DNA from: Lachnospiraceae bacterium
GTDB taxonomy: Bacteria > Bacillota > Clostridia > Lachnospirales > Lachnospiraceae
Direction: 5' to 3'
DNA length: 64,000 nucleotides
Assembly (NCBI GenBank): GCA_902363135.1
Contig: CABIZF010000004.1
Span: 62,001-126,000, forward strand
The position numbers were made by a program, and so were the translations under genes. Numbering within the stretch: the first letter of the stretch is position 1; every line of letters starts with the position of its first letter. The notes under the pieces are model-generated. The model saw only the letters and a list, made by a program, of their open reading frames with translations, had not been told where the DNA came from and made no database searches. Below, piece after piece: positions 1 to 6,589 of the stretch.

Positions 1-2
1 TC

Positions 3-410
3 GACGTACACAACGCCTGGCTTTTGGCACTGCCAGACACCCTGCCACTGAATATCATCTATTTTTCCTCTGGCTTTCTTCTGATGTGCTTCGGTATCTG
101 CCTTGCCAACAATTGCATGCTGCCGATCATTCCAACAGATATTTTTCCGCGCGATCTGTCAGCAATTTTAAAAAAGAATTATAAAACCATCAAGACTTCT
201 TTTGATCTCTGCTGTCTGACCACGACCGTCATCCTGTCACTTACGATCCTGCATCGCTTTTATGGCATTGGAATCGGCACCATCTTCTGTGCCTTCCTGA
301 CCGGAAAAACAGTCTCTGTCATTCAGCGCTTCATCGGCAGTCATGTAGAATTCTACCGTCTGACCGTGAAAGAACATCTCATACCTCAAAAAAGCGTGCG
401 CCATGCATAA
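3..410 (+). CDS. YczE/YitT-like integral membrane protein, C-terminal part
   Basis: The reading frame is open from the left edge of the window, so the start lies outside. About 135 C-terminal residues are visible, with three hydrophobic segments (around IIYFSSGFLLMCFG, LTTTVILSLTIL and IGIGTIFCAFLTGK). The motif LPIIPTDIFPRDL and the ending IGTIFCAFLTGKTVS...F resemble YczE/YyaS-type membrane proteins of Firmicutes, which have no firmly assigned biochemical role. The TTG at position 24 is an internal Leu codon rather than the start. Family assignment is by recall of the motif pattern; function is unknown. Confidence 0.6.
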   Translation, partial: DVHNAWLLALPDTLPLNIIYFSSGFLLMCFGICLANNCMLPIIPTDIFPRDLSAILKKNYKTIKTSFDLCCLTTTVILSLTILHRFYGIGIGTIFCAFLTGKTVSVIQRFIGSHVEFYRLTVKEHLIPQKSVRHA

Positions 411-416
411 AACAAG

Positions 417-449
417 TCATGAACGCAGTCGCTTTGCTACGATCAGTGA
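417..449 (+). repeat. Fragment of interspersed repeat module A
   Basis: The text catgaacgcagtcgcttt matches the distal end of module A seen at 21.1 kb, 56.0 kb and (inverted) 18.4 kb. Only the tail of the module is present. The rest of the 411-557 gap shows no ORF or clear hairpin. Confidence 0.5.
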
Positions 450-557
450 TAATTGATGACATGAGCACTCCAATAAGGTTCATAAAAACTCGAGGAGAGC
501 GAATAACGTAACGCTCAGCGACTTGATAAAAGATCAGAGTAAACTTTTTCAGGCGGC

Positions 558-588
558 TTGTTCAAAAAAAATAATTTTATGGTACAAT
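558..588 (+). promoter_or_regulatory. Putative sigma-A promoter for the GNAT gene
   Basis: TTGTTC at 558-563 and TACAAT at 583-588 are separated by 19 bp, longer than the usual 17. A leader of about 55 nt and an AAAGGAG ribosome site at 635-641 follow before the ATG at 652. Confidence 0.5.
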
Positions 589-651
589 TAGGAAAATGGT
601 GTTTAATTTTATAAAGCCGACAAATCAGTATTGTAAAGGAGTAAAGTTGAA

Positions 652-1122
652 ATGAAGATTCGCAAGGCAGAGAAAAAGGACATCCCAAGAATTCTTGTAC
701 TGTTGGGACATGTATTACAGATCCATGCAGAGATCCGTCCGGATATTTTTATACCAGGTACCACCAAATATACCCTTTGCGAATTGACAGAGTTATTGCA
801 GCAGGAAAATAATCCGATCTACGTTGCCGTAGATGAGGACGATCTGTGCATGGGCTATGCCTTCTGCCAACTCAAGGAGCAGCCCTTTTCCACCAACATG
901 GTGCCCTTTAAATCATTGTTCATTGATGATCTTTGCGTTGACAAGCAGGCACGAGGACAGCATATTGGGGAAAGTCTGTTTGAATATTTGAAGCAACAGG
1001 CAAAAGAACTGGGCTGCTATGAAGTAACCCTGAACGTCTGGGCAGGAAATACCTCGGCAGAGCACTTCTATGAGAAGATGGGAATGAAAACAAAGGAACG
1101 GCAAATGGAATATATCCTGTGA
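652..1122 (+). CDS. GNAT family N-acetyltransferase
   Basis: A 156-aa single-domain protein that should transfer an acetyl group from acetyl-CoA to an amine or N-terminus; the substrate is unknown. The fold signature is clear: strand beta-4 LFIDDLCVDKQARG, then the pyrophosphate-binding loop RGQHIGESLF (R/QxxGxG/A type, near residues 102-110), then LGCYEVTLNVWAGNTSAEHFYEKMGM, the typical motif B with NxxAxxFYxxxGM. The start is set by AAAGGAG 10 nt upstream of the ATG. It stands alone, between a membrane protein gene and the end of the CRISPR locus. The start MKIRKAEKKDIPRIL is typical of the family. Confidence 0.88.
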   Translation: MKIRKAEKKDIPRILVLLGHVLQIHAEIRPDIFIPGTTKYTLCELTELLQQENNPIYVAVDEDDLCMGYAFCQLKEQPFSTNMVPFKSLFIDDLCVDKQARGQHIGESLFEYLKQQAKELGCYEVTLNVWAGNTSAEHFYEKMGMKTKERQMEYIL

Positions 1123-1172
1123 TTTTTTCGATTGTCAATTTCTTTTGGCAAATGACTATATTTCATTTTTAA

Positions 1173-1310
1173 TCAGTGCAATTTTTTCCAATTTCTCGGA
1201 TTCAGTGTATCGCGGAATTTTAATTTCTTATTATATTTTTTCTCGTAATCCTTTTTGTTTAATCTGTATACACAATACCACAGAAGTAGCACGATTATTA
1301 GCCCTGACAT
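1173..1310 (-). CDS. Small membrane protein, 45 aa, hypothetical
   Basis: A short minus-strand ORF begins with ATG at 1310 behind an AAGGGG ribosome site with good spacing and ends with TGA at 1173. The product starts MSGLIIVLLLWYCVYR, a single predicted transmembrane helix, followed by a strongly basic tail (KKDYEKKYNKKLKFR). This layout of an N-terminal helix plus lysine-rich cytosolic tail is common in small membrane proteins. It lies just past the distal end of the CRISPR array and reads in the same direction as the cas genes. No homologue is recognised. It could be chance, since the region is AT-rich, but ribosome site, helix and charge pattern agree. Confidence 0.45.
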   Translation of the reverse strand: MSGLIIVLLLWYCVYRLNKKDYEKKYNKKLKFRDTLNPRNWKKLH

Positions 1311-1377
1311 AGTATTTACCCCTTTTCAACTCACAACTTCTTAATAAAAATCACGCTGCTGCAAACCTTATTGCAGA

Positions 1378-1477
1378 ATTTCTACTCACACGTCCCTTAC
1401 GGGACGTGACATCTTCCGATTTAATAGAGACATTGTGGAATGTAATTTCTACTCACACGTCCCTCGCGGGACGTGAC
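1378..1477 (-). CRISPR. Two divergent CRISPR repeats with one spacer at the leader-distal end
   Basis: Two 33-nt repeats lie at 1378-1410 and 1445-1477. They are identical except for two bases in the hairpin loop (TTAC against TCGC). Each holds an 8-bp stem CACGTCCC/GGGACGTG. The spacer between them is 34 nt, and 36 nt separate the second from the degenerate repeat of the main array. Read on the minus strand they begin GTCACGTCCC and end GTGTGAGTAGAAAT, so they have type I-C-like architecture (GTC at the 5' end, central stem, GAAA-type 3' end) but a different sequence from the main repeats. The 67-69 nt period continues without a break into the main array. Confidence 0.72.
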
Positions 1478-1513
1478 GTCGGATGATTTGAATATAGAAA
1501 CAAAGAGTAATCC

Positions 1514-2076
1514 ATTTCAATTCCAGACCTTCCGAGAAGGTCGACAACATGCCGCTCATATCCGTCACCTGACTGGTATCCTTTCAATTCACGACCTCCC
1601 GAGGAGGTCGACCTGTTGATTGATTTTTTGCAGGAGCATGATTATTCTTTCAATTCACGACCTCCCGAGGAGGTCGACATTTTTTCCGGAAGGTGTTTTC
1701 AGGCCACCATCCTTTCAATTCACGACCTCCCGAGGAGGTCGACAGACTGCTGCTATGGCAGACTTACTGGATTAAAAGGCTTTCAATTCACGACCTCCCG
1801 AGGAGGTCGACTTTCTCATCCGCGCGTGTATGTAGTACGCACAATTCTTTCAATTCACGACCTCCCGAGGAGGTCGACCGATCATCAGCGCTCTCGGGCA
1901 GTTTGTTGTCACCTTTCAATTCACGACCTCCCGAGGAGGTCGACACCGTCGTGGGTGCACTGCCATCGCGTACCGCCACTTTCAATTCACGACCTCCCGA
2001 GGAGGTCGACTCGCTTCATTCGTGGTCGTCGGTGCCGATACCATCTTTCAATTCACGACCTCCCGAGGAGGTCGAC
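1514..2076 (-). CRISPR. Type I-C CRISPR array: eight identical repeats, one degenerate repeat, eight spacers
   Basis: Perfect 32-nt repeats start at 1581, 1647, 1712, 1780, 1847, 1913, 1979 and 2045. A degenerate terminal copy with several substitutions lies at 1514-1545. Spacers are 33-36 nt. On the crRNA (minus) strand the repeat reads GTCGACCTCC...GTGAATTGAAAG, the usual I-C form, with stem CGACCTCC/GGAGGTCG. The degenerate repeat marks the leader-distal end, so the leader is at 2077-2273, beside cas2, and transcription runs in the same direction as the cas genes. Long open frames across the array are translations of the repeat and are not genes. Confidence 0.98.
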
Positions 2077-2273
2077 TGCAAAATTCCACAGTTTTCATCT
2101 CTAAAACCTTGAAATTTTTTAATACCTTTACTAATTTCTCTTACTCCTTCTTGCTTTAATACCACTCATTTTCCCTTTTCCTAACTAAAACCTCTCCATT
2201 TTCTGGTGCGAATGCCGAAGACTTTTCTGTGTGCTTAGGATTCGCGCTCCACTTGAAACATGTTCTGACACGG
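2077..2273 (-). promoter_or_regulatory. CRISPR leader
   Basis: This AT-rich, gene-free stretch lies between the cas2 stop and the first repeat on the transcribed strand. It contains an imperfect inverted pair (minus strand GCGCGAATCC ... GGCATTCGCACC), a feature I recall from I-C leaders. No consensus promoter boxes stand out, so the array may be transcribed from inside the leader or by read-through from the cas operon. Confidence 0.65.
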
Positions 2274-2564
2274 CTAAAAAATCAATGGTTCTGCTACATC
2301 AAAGCTCGGCTTTGCGCCAATATGCTCTACTTTATTTTTGTACTTATCTCCAAGGTTATAAAATCTTAAACTATCGGTATCTTTATCTACGATCTTCTCC
2401 AATACCGCTTTTATCTCCCGATACTTAACAGCATCAACCTGACATTCAAATACAGAATTTTGTACTCTTTGCCCATAGTTTACACATTGCTTTACAACCT
2501 TGCGTAGACGACTTCGTCCTGCCGATGTTTCCGTATTAACATCATATGTAATTAAAATAAGCAT
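2274..2564 (-). CDS. cas2: CRISPR-associated endonuclease Cas2 (type I-C)
   Basis: A 96-aa protein of normal Cas2 length. It begins MLILITYDVNTET, the ferredoxin-fold first strand with the conserved Asp (YDV), and continues with RLRKVVKQCVNYGQRVQNSVFECQVD, matching the I-C subtype. In working systems a Cas2 dimer bridges two Cas1 dimers for spacer integration. Here its partners Cas1 and Cas4 are destroyed just upstream, so Cas2 probably has no adaptation role now. The start lies 11 nt after the relic Cas1 stop (TGA at 2578-2576). It is the last cas gene before the leader. Confidence 0.95.
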   Translation of the reverse strand: MLILITYDVNTETSAGRSRLRKVVKQCVNYGQRVQNSVFECQVDAVKYREIKAVLEKIVDKDTDSLRFYNLGDKYKNKVEHIGAKPSFDVAEPLIF

Positions 2565-2567
2565 TTT

Positions 2568-3017
2568 TCACCCACTCACTTCCAGAAAAACGGAGGATAC
2601 TGATCTAAATCCCCACGCAGATATCTTGCCAGTAACATAGCCTGAACATACGGCGCCATTTTCTTTTTTTGTAAAACAACTTTCCTTCATAATTTTTTTA
2701 TTAATCAGCGTCAAGACAAAACGATCGGCCATTCCAAAGAGTGGAATTCCATCCTTTGTCCTATGAAATTCCACTACATCGCATTCACCACTGACTCCCA
2801 ATCTTCTCGAATGGATTGGCATCGCACGAACGATCAAAGTATCGCCCCGTTTTTCCTTTATGCTAGGATCATGAGCCTTTTCGTGCAACGGTTTTCCTTC
2901 TACTGTTCGAACATTTTCCTGCCATTGCATCTCAATATACGCTAATGCCCATTGCCTTTTGCAAAAAGCAAAATGCTGGATTCCGGATAACTGCAGGAAA
3001 TCCTCTTCCTCATACAA
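2568..3017 (-). pseudogene. Cas4-Cas1 deletion remnant (fused N-terminus of Cas4 and C-terminus of Cas1)
   Basis: The 149-aa frame joins pieces of two genes. Residues 1-95 are the N-terminal half of I-C Cas4, including the first Fe-S cysteine (FAFCKRQWAL) and the nuclease motif GECDVVEF. Residues 96 onward ([18 protein letters not shown]...KKENGAV) are the C-terminal region of Cas1. After KKENG the frame breaks: the +1 frame reads [20 protein letters not shown] then PPFFWK and a stop at 2576, which is the Cas1 C-terminal tail. So at least two deletions removed the C-terminal half of Cas4 (nuclease motif III and the cysteine triad) and most of Cas1, including its catalytic residues. The frame overlaps the cas7 stop by 8 nt, as an intact cas4 would. 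Adaptation activity is not expected. Confidence 0.88.
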
Positions 3018-3888
3018 ATTTAAACACCTCCGGCTCCATACAGCCTTCTACATTCCACTCAATTTTATAATCTTCAAACTCCTTCGGTCGATCTCTGTGC
3101 TTTTTTGCCAAACGTTTCTCATCTACATCTATATGAAATCCTCTCTGCAGCTTTGCACTGGAAATCGCCGGTGTCTTCTCTGCGTGCTGCCACCAGTACA
3201 TTCTGCACACTTCCATGCTACCCTCCGGACGTGCAGATGAAGCATCATTTTCAAATAATGTCTTTAGCGCTTCTTTCAGCAGGTCTGCATCTTCCTGTGA
3301 AAATCCGGTCTTCTCTGCCAACTGAACATTTACACTACCCATAATTCGATATATCGCATGTCCAATCCGGTGCTTCATGCCCATCGTATCCGATGCCTTG
3401 CTGTCCGTTGCTTCACTGTTCACACTCTTTGTAATCTGCATACTAATGTTATCCACTGGAGACAGACTCACTGCCTGATGAATCGACACAGGCCCCCTCA
3501 CCCCAAAGGATACTTCCTCTCCTTTAAACGCAAACACTTGTCCAAAGGTTCTCACATCCATCCATGTTTCACAGGCAATTTTGGCACAGGCATTTTTATC
3601 AGCTTTTTTCTTATTTTTAAATTGCTCCTTCAGATCGCTGCAGCTCTCAGCCCGCTCCTTCAGGCTTCGAAATCCATCGTCTGAACGGTCATCCGACTGT
3701 ACAAATACTCTTGCACCCAAGTCCTGTAAACGGTTTCGAATCTTTCTTTTAATACAAACATCTGAAATTTCCCCATATCCATCCATATCAATTCTCGGTC
3801 TGTTTCCATTTAATGGATCTCCGTTCGGATTCGCATTCTGCACGCTGACAAATAATGTAAAATCAATTTTTCCTTTTAATTCACTCAT
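3010..3888 (-). CDS. cas7: Cas7 (Csd2), type I-C Cascade backbone
   Basis: A 292-aa protein of the Csd2/Csh2 family. It starts MSELKGKIDFTLFVSVQNAN and continues PNGDPLNGNRPRIDMDGYG, the signature of I-C Cas7, and has the DVRTFGQVFAFKGE and SVRGPVSIHQA-type segments of the family. Several copies line the crRNA spacer in the I-C Cascade. The gene overlaps cas8c by 8 nt and the cas4 remnant by 8 nt, so translation is probably coupled. It appears full length. Confidence 0.95.
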   Translation of the reverse strand: MSELKGKIDFTLFVSVQNANPNGDPLNGNRPRIDMDGYGEISDVCIKRKIRNRLQDLGARVFVQSDDRSDDGFRSLKERAESCSDLKEQFKNKKKADKNACAKIACETWMDVRTFGQVFAFKGEEVSFGVRGPVSIHQAVSLSPVDNISMQITKSVNSEATDSKASDTMGMKHRIGHAIYRIMGSVNVQLAEKTGFSQEDADLLKEALKTLFENDASSARPEGSMEVCRMYWWQHAEKTPAISSAKLQRGFHIDVDEKRLAKKHRDRPKEFEDYKIEWNVEGCMEPEVFKFV

Positions 3889-5842
3889 GTTCCTTGTCCT
3901 CCTGCTGATTACTTTTTTTCTTTTTTAATTCAAACATCTGACTGTGAAATCCAAGCAGATATAGCCCATCCAATCGTCTCTTTTCCTTAAATGCATCCAC
4001 CTCAAAAAGTGCATAAATTTCATCCAAAACTTTTCTGTAATAATTTCTTTCCGAAACTTTAAGATGATTCCAATACGGTTGAATATTTTCTTCAATGATC
4101 TTCCAGGTTTCAAACGGTCGCTGCGAAAATGTCGTCATATAGCGCTTCGCATTTGTCATTCTCTCTGAATCCTGTTCAAAAGTTCTGTACTCCACCCGAT
4201 CTGCTACTGCCAGAAGCCTTCCGTACAAATAGCTCCTGTCATTACAAATTTCATCCAATGCCACGTTCCATTCCTCCTTATACCGTTCATATCTGTTTTT
4301 CTTAACAAAGGAACATGCCAGACATAAAGTCTGTTCCCAGTTTGTACGATGTTTATACGACTGAGGCATAGACGCCCGGTTCACCGCAATCTGCACAAGG
4401 TCATACGGCAGATTCCGCCTGCTCCAGATACACGGCTCCAAACGCCGTCCCAGCTCTGCGTACATTCGCTTTCCATTCTTATCATTAATCGTCAGGCTTC
4501 CCATTGCATTTCCATCCGATCCATACAAAATGTCCGCAATATCTTTTATTCCCGGAACCCCGTAATAGTAGTGATTTTTCTTTTTCTGCTGCTGCCATCC
4601 ACCACGTTCATGCCACTGATAAATATTGTCCAGATACTGCGCTGTCTCCAGTGCTTTAAACTCCTGTATGGCCAGACGCCCCGGTGTTGCTCCATCCAAT
4701 ACCATCAAAACCATTCTGGATGTATTATGAACCTTTTTTCGATACCCCTGCAATGCCTGATACAGCTGTTCTGCAACAATCGGATTGGTGTCAGTAGCTA
4801 ACGGCTCCTCTTCTTCATATTCTTCTTCGAAATCATCCTCCTCATCTGACACCCGATTCGCTGTTGAAATGATCTGCTCTGTATCGGCATCCCAGTTCAA
4901 GATCGGATGCATATCGGATTCCCATGCCACCATATACATTGTGTCGAAACTATGCCCCTGCTTTCGTATCAACCATTTTAACGCATTATGAATTTTCTGA
5001 GATGTCTCACTGCCGATGGAAAACGCCTGCTCCTTACTTGAAAATCTTCCCCGAAATGTAAAATTCACCTCATCATTTGCAGAAATCAGCTTTGCTCCGT
5101 CCCCTTCATTTCGAATCTTTTTCGGTTGCAAATAAGAGGGCGCTTCCCATTGTCCAGACAAATAATCCAGATCCCTTGTTTCCTGAATTGAGTTATAATA
5201 TTGTATAAAACATTCCTGCAGCGACCGGTCTTTCCAGCACGCTTCCTCTATAATTTCATCTGTTACTCCTGCTGTAATTACAAAGCGCACCAGATACTTA
5301 TCCTGCGAAACCCCCTGCCACTTTACTTTCGAATCCAATTTTCCATTTTCATCCAGAACCAGTACTTTATAGCGAATCAAATCCTCTATCACTTTGCCTT
5401 TTTTGATATATCGATAGATTGCCGCAACTTTTGGATGTGTATATTCAGAAAAATACCATCGCTCTAATCCACTTAAATAAAGTTCAAAGCATTCATTCCC
5501 CTCTTTTTGTTTTTCTGTATAATCGCCAAAGTCTCCCGCAATATATTGCAGATTATCACATAACGGGTGGGCAGCTTTTCCCGCGGTACGGCTACCTGAC
5601 TTTTCTGTAACCGGAATCACAGTGCTTTTCTCTACATCCGCTACCTTTTCTGCATTTAACAACTCTCCGTTTTCCGTTATTTTTATTTCCACCTGGGCAG
5701 TTACAGTCGTATGAAATGGTGGAAGTAACACATACGGAATCTGTTGTTCTTCCTTTCCAATCTTGTATTTCTTATAATGAATCACGCCCGCCTGATCACG
5801 GTTCTTTTCGTATACCTCCAGTAATTCTTCCGTCCAGTTCAC
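3881..5842 (-). CDS. cas8c: Cas8c (Csd1), type I-C Cascade large subunit
   Basis: A 653-aa Csd1-family protein, the subunit that recognises the PAM in type I-C Cascade. Recognisable blocks are YIAGDFGDYTEKQKE near residue 100, FTFRGRF and SKEQAFSIGSETSQKIHNALKWLI in the middle, and GKRMYAELGRRLEPC in the second half. An acidic linker (SDEEDDFEEEYEEEE) lies around residue 340. In known I-C systems an internal start inside cas8c yields the small subunit Cas11c. A candidate in-frame ATG is at 4369, giving about 162 aa, but its ribosome site is weak. The gene overlaps cas5 by 4 nt and cas7 by 8 nt. Confidence 0.93.
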   Translation of the reverse strand: MNWTEELLEVYEKNRDQAGVIHYKKYKIGKEEQQIPYVLLPPFHTTVTAQVEIKITENGELLNAEKVADVEKSTVIPVTEKSGSRTAGKAAHPLCDNLQYIAGDFGDYTEKQKEGNECFELYLSGLERWYFSEYTHPKVAAIYRYIKKGKVIEDLIRYKVLVLDENGKLDSKVKWQGVSQDKYLVRFVITAGVTDEIIEEACWKDRSLQECFIQYYNSIQETRDLDYLSGQWEAPSYLQPKKIRNEGDGAKLISANDEVNFTFRGRFSSKEQAFSIGSETSQKIHNALKWLIRKQGHSFDTMYMVAWESDMHPILNWDADTEQIISTANRVSDEEDDFEEEYEEEEPLATDTNPIVAEQLYQALQGYRKKVHNTSRMVLMVLDGATPGRLAIQEFKALETAQYLDNIYQWHERGGWQQQKKKNHYYYGVPGIKDIADILYGSDGNAMGSLTINDKNGKRMYAELGRRLEPCIWSRRNLPYDLVQIAVNRASMPQSYKHRTNWEQTLCLACSFVKKNRYERYKEEWNVALDEICNDRSYLYGRLLAVADRVEYRTFEQDSERMTNAKRYMTTFSQRPFETWKIIEENIQPYWNHLKVSERNYYRKVLDEIYALFEVDAFKEKRRLDGLYLLGFHSQMFELKKKKSNQQEDKEHE

Positions 5843-6576
5843 CCCCTCACCTCCTCATCTGTAAATTCTTTCAGTCCGGAAAATTGTTCCTTTCCAAATT
5901 TCTTCACTTGCATTTCTTTTACTGTTCGCTTTTCTTTGCACTGTTCTGGCCTGATAAACTCAATCACGCCTCCTCTCCTCATAACTGGACGCCAGAAATT
6001 TATCGTCATTTTATTTTTTTCTTCTTCCAGAATCGCCTCATCTGCATAGGTAATGCCATGATACATAAATCCAAACGCGATCTCTCCCGGCATATCATCA
6101 TAATAGCTTTGCCCGCTCTGAAACTCACAGGGCTCAACAAATGCCTGACATTCTCTCGTCCCTAAAAACACATCTCTGCGGCCTCCGCGCTGTACCATGC
6201 GTTTCGCAATATTATGATGTTTGTTCTCATTCCAGTCCTGAAACAACTCCGGATGATTTTTGTTCTGCTCGAAATGTGCCCTGACCTGATAGTGCACATC
6301 CCGCAGGTAAGTATAATAGGACAGTTCATTTCCTCCGTTATATCCAATCGGCCGAACGCCCTTTGTCTCTGTCTGAATCGGATTCATCACCCTTACCGCA
6401 TCTACAATCCACATAATTGTCGGCTTCCAGTAAATACTTTCTACCATTCCTTTTAACGCTTCGTAGGTCGGAATATGGTAGCTTGTCTTCTCTCCGCCCA
6501 CACGTGTTACCGGATCGGAAAAAAGCGCATATTTCCCATATACTTCAAATTCTATCGTATTTCGATAACGTTCCAC
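5839..6576 (-). CDS. cas5: Cas5d (Cas5c), type I-C pre-crRNA endoribonuclease
   Basis: A 245-aa protein. In type I-C this subunit replaces Cas6: it cuts pre-crRNA at the base of the repeat hairpin and then caps the 5' handle. The N-terminus (TIEFEVYGKYALFSDPVTRV) is the Cas5 ferredoxin fold. By position, Tyr49 and Lys119-His120 (in ENKHHNIAKRM) correspond to the Tyr-Lys-His catalytic set described for Cas5d. The block GGRRDVFLGTRECQAFVEPC is also typical. It is 13 nt downstream of cas3 and overlaps cas8c by 4 nt. Confidence 0.95.
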   Translation of the reverse strand: MERYRNTIEFEVYGKYALFSDPVTRVGGEKTSYHIPTYEALKGMVESIYWKPTIMWIVDAVRVMNPIQTETKGVRPIGYNGGNELSYYTYLRDVHYQVRAHFEQNKNHPELFQDWNENKHHNIAKRMVQRGGRRDVFLGTRECQAFVEPCEFQSGQSYYDDMPGEIAFGFMYHGITYADEAILEEEKNKMTINFWRPVMRRGGVIEFIRPEQCKEKRTVKEMQVKKFGKEQFSGLKEFTDEEVRG

Positions 6577-6589
6577 ACATATCCCCCTT

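Noticed and set aside
1377..1450. AATTTCTACT in the divergent repeats resembles the Cas12a (type V-A) repeat motif
   Set aside because: The pairing partner GTAGA is missing, the stable stem is elsewhere (CACGTCCC/GGGACGTG), and no cas12a is present; the minus-strand reading fits an I-C-type repeat better.
1616..2112. Two long overlapping plus-strand ORFs with repeated peptides (LSIHDLPRRST, FNSRPPEEVD)
   Set aside because: They are translations of the CRISPR repeats and spacers; the periodic peptide equals the 32-nt repeat.
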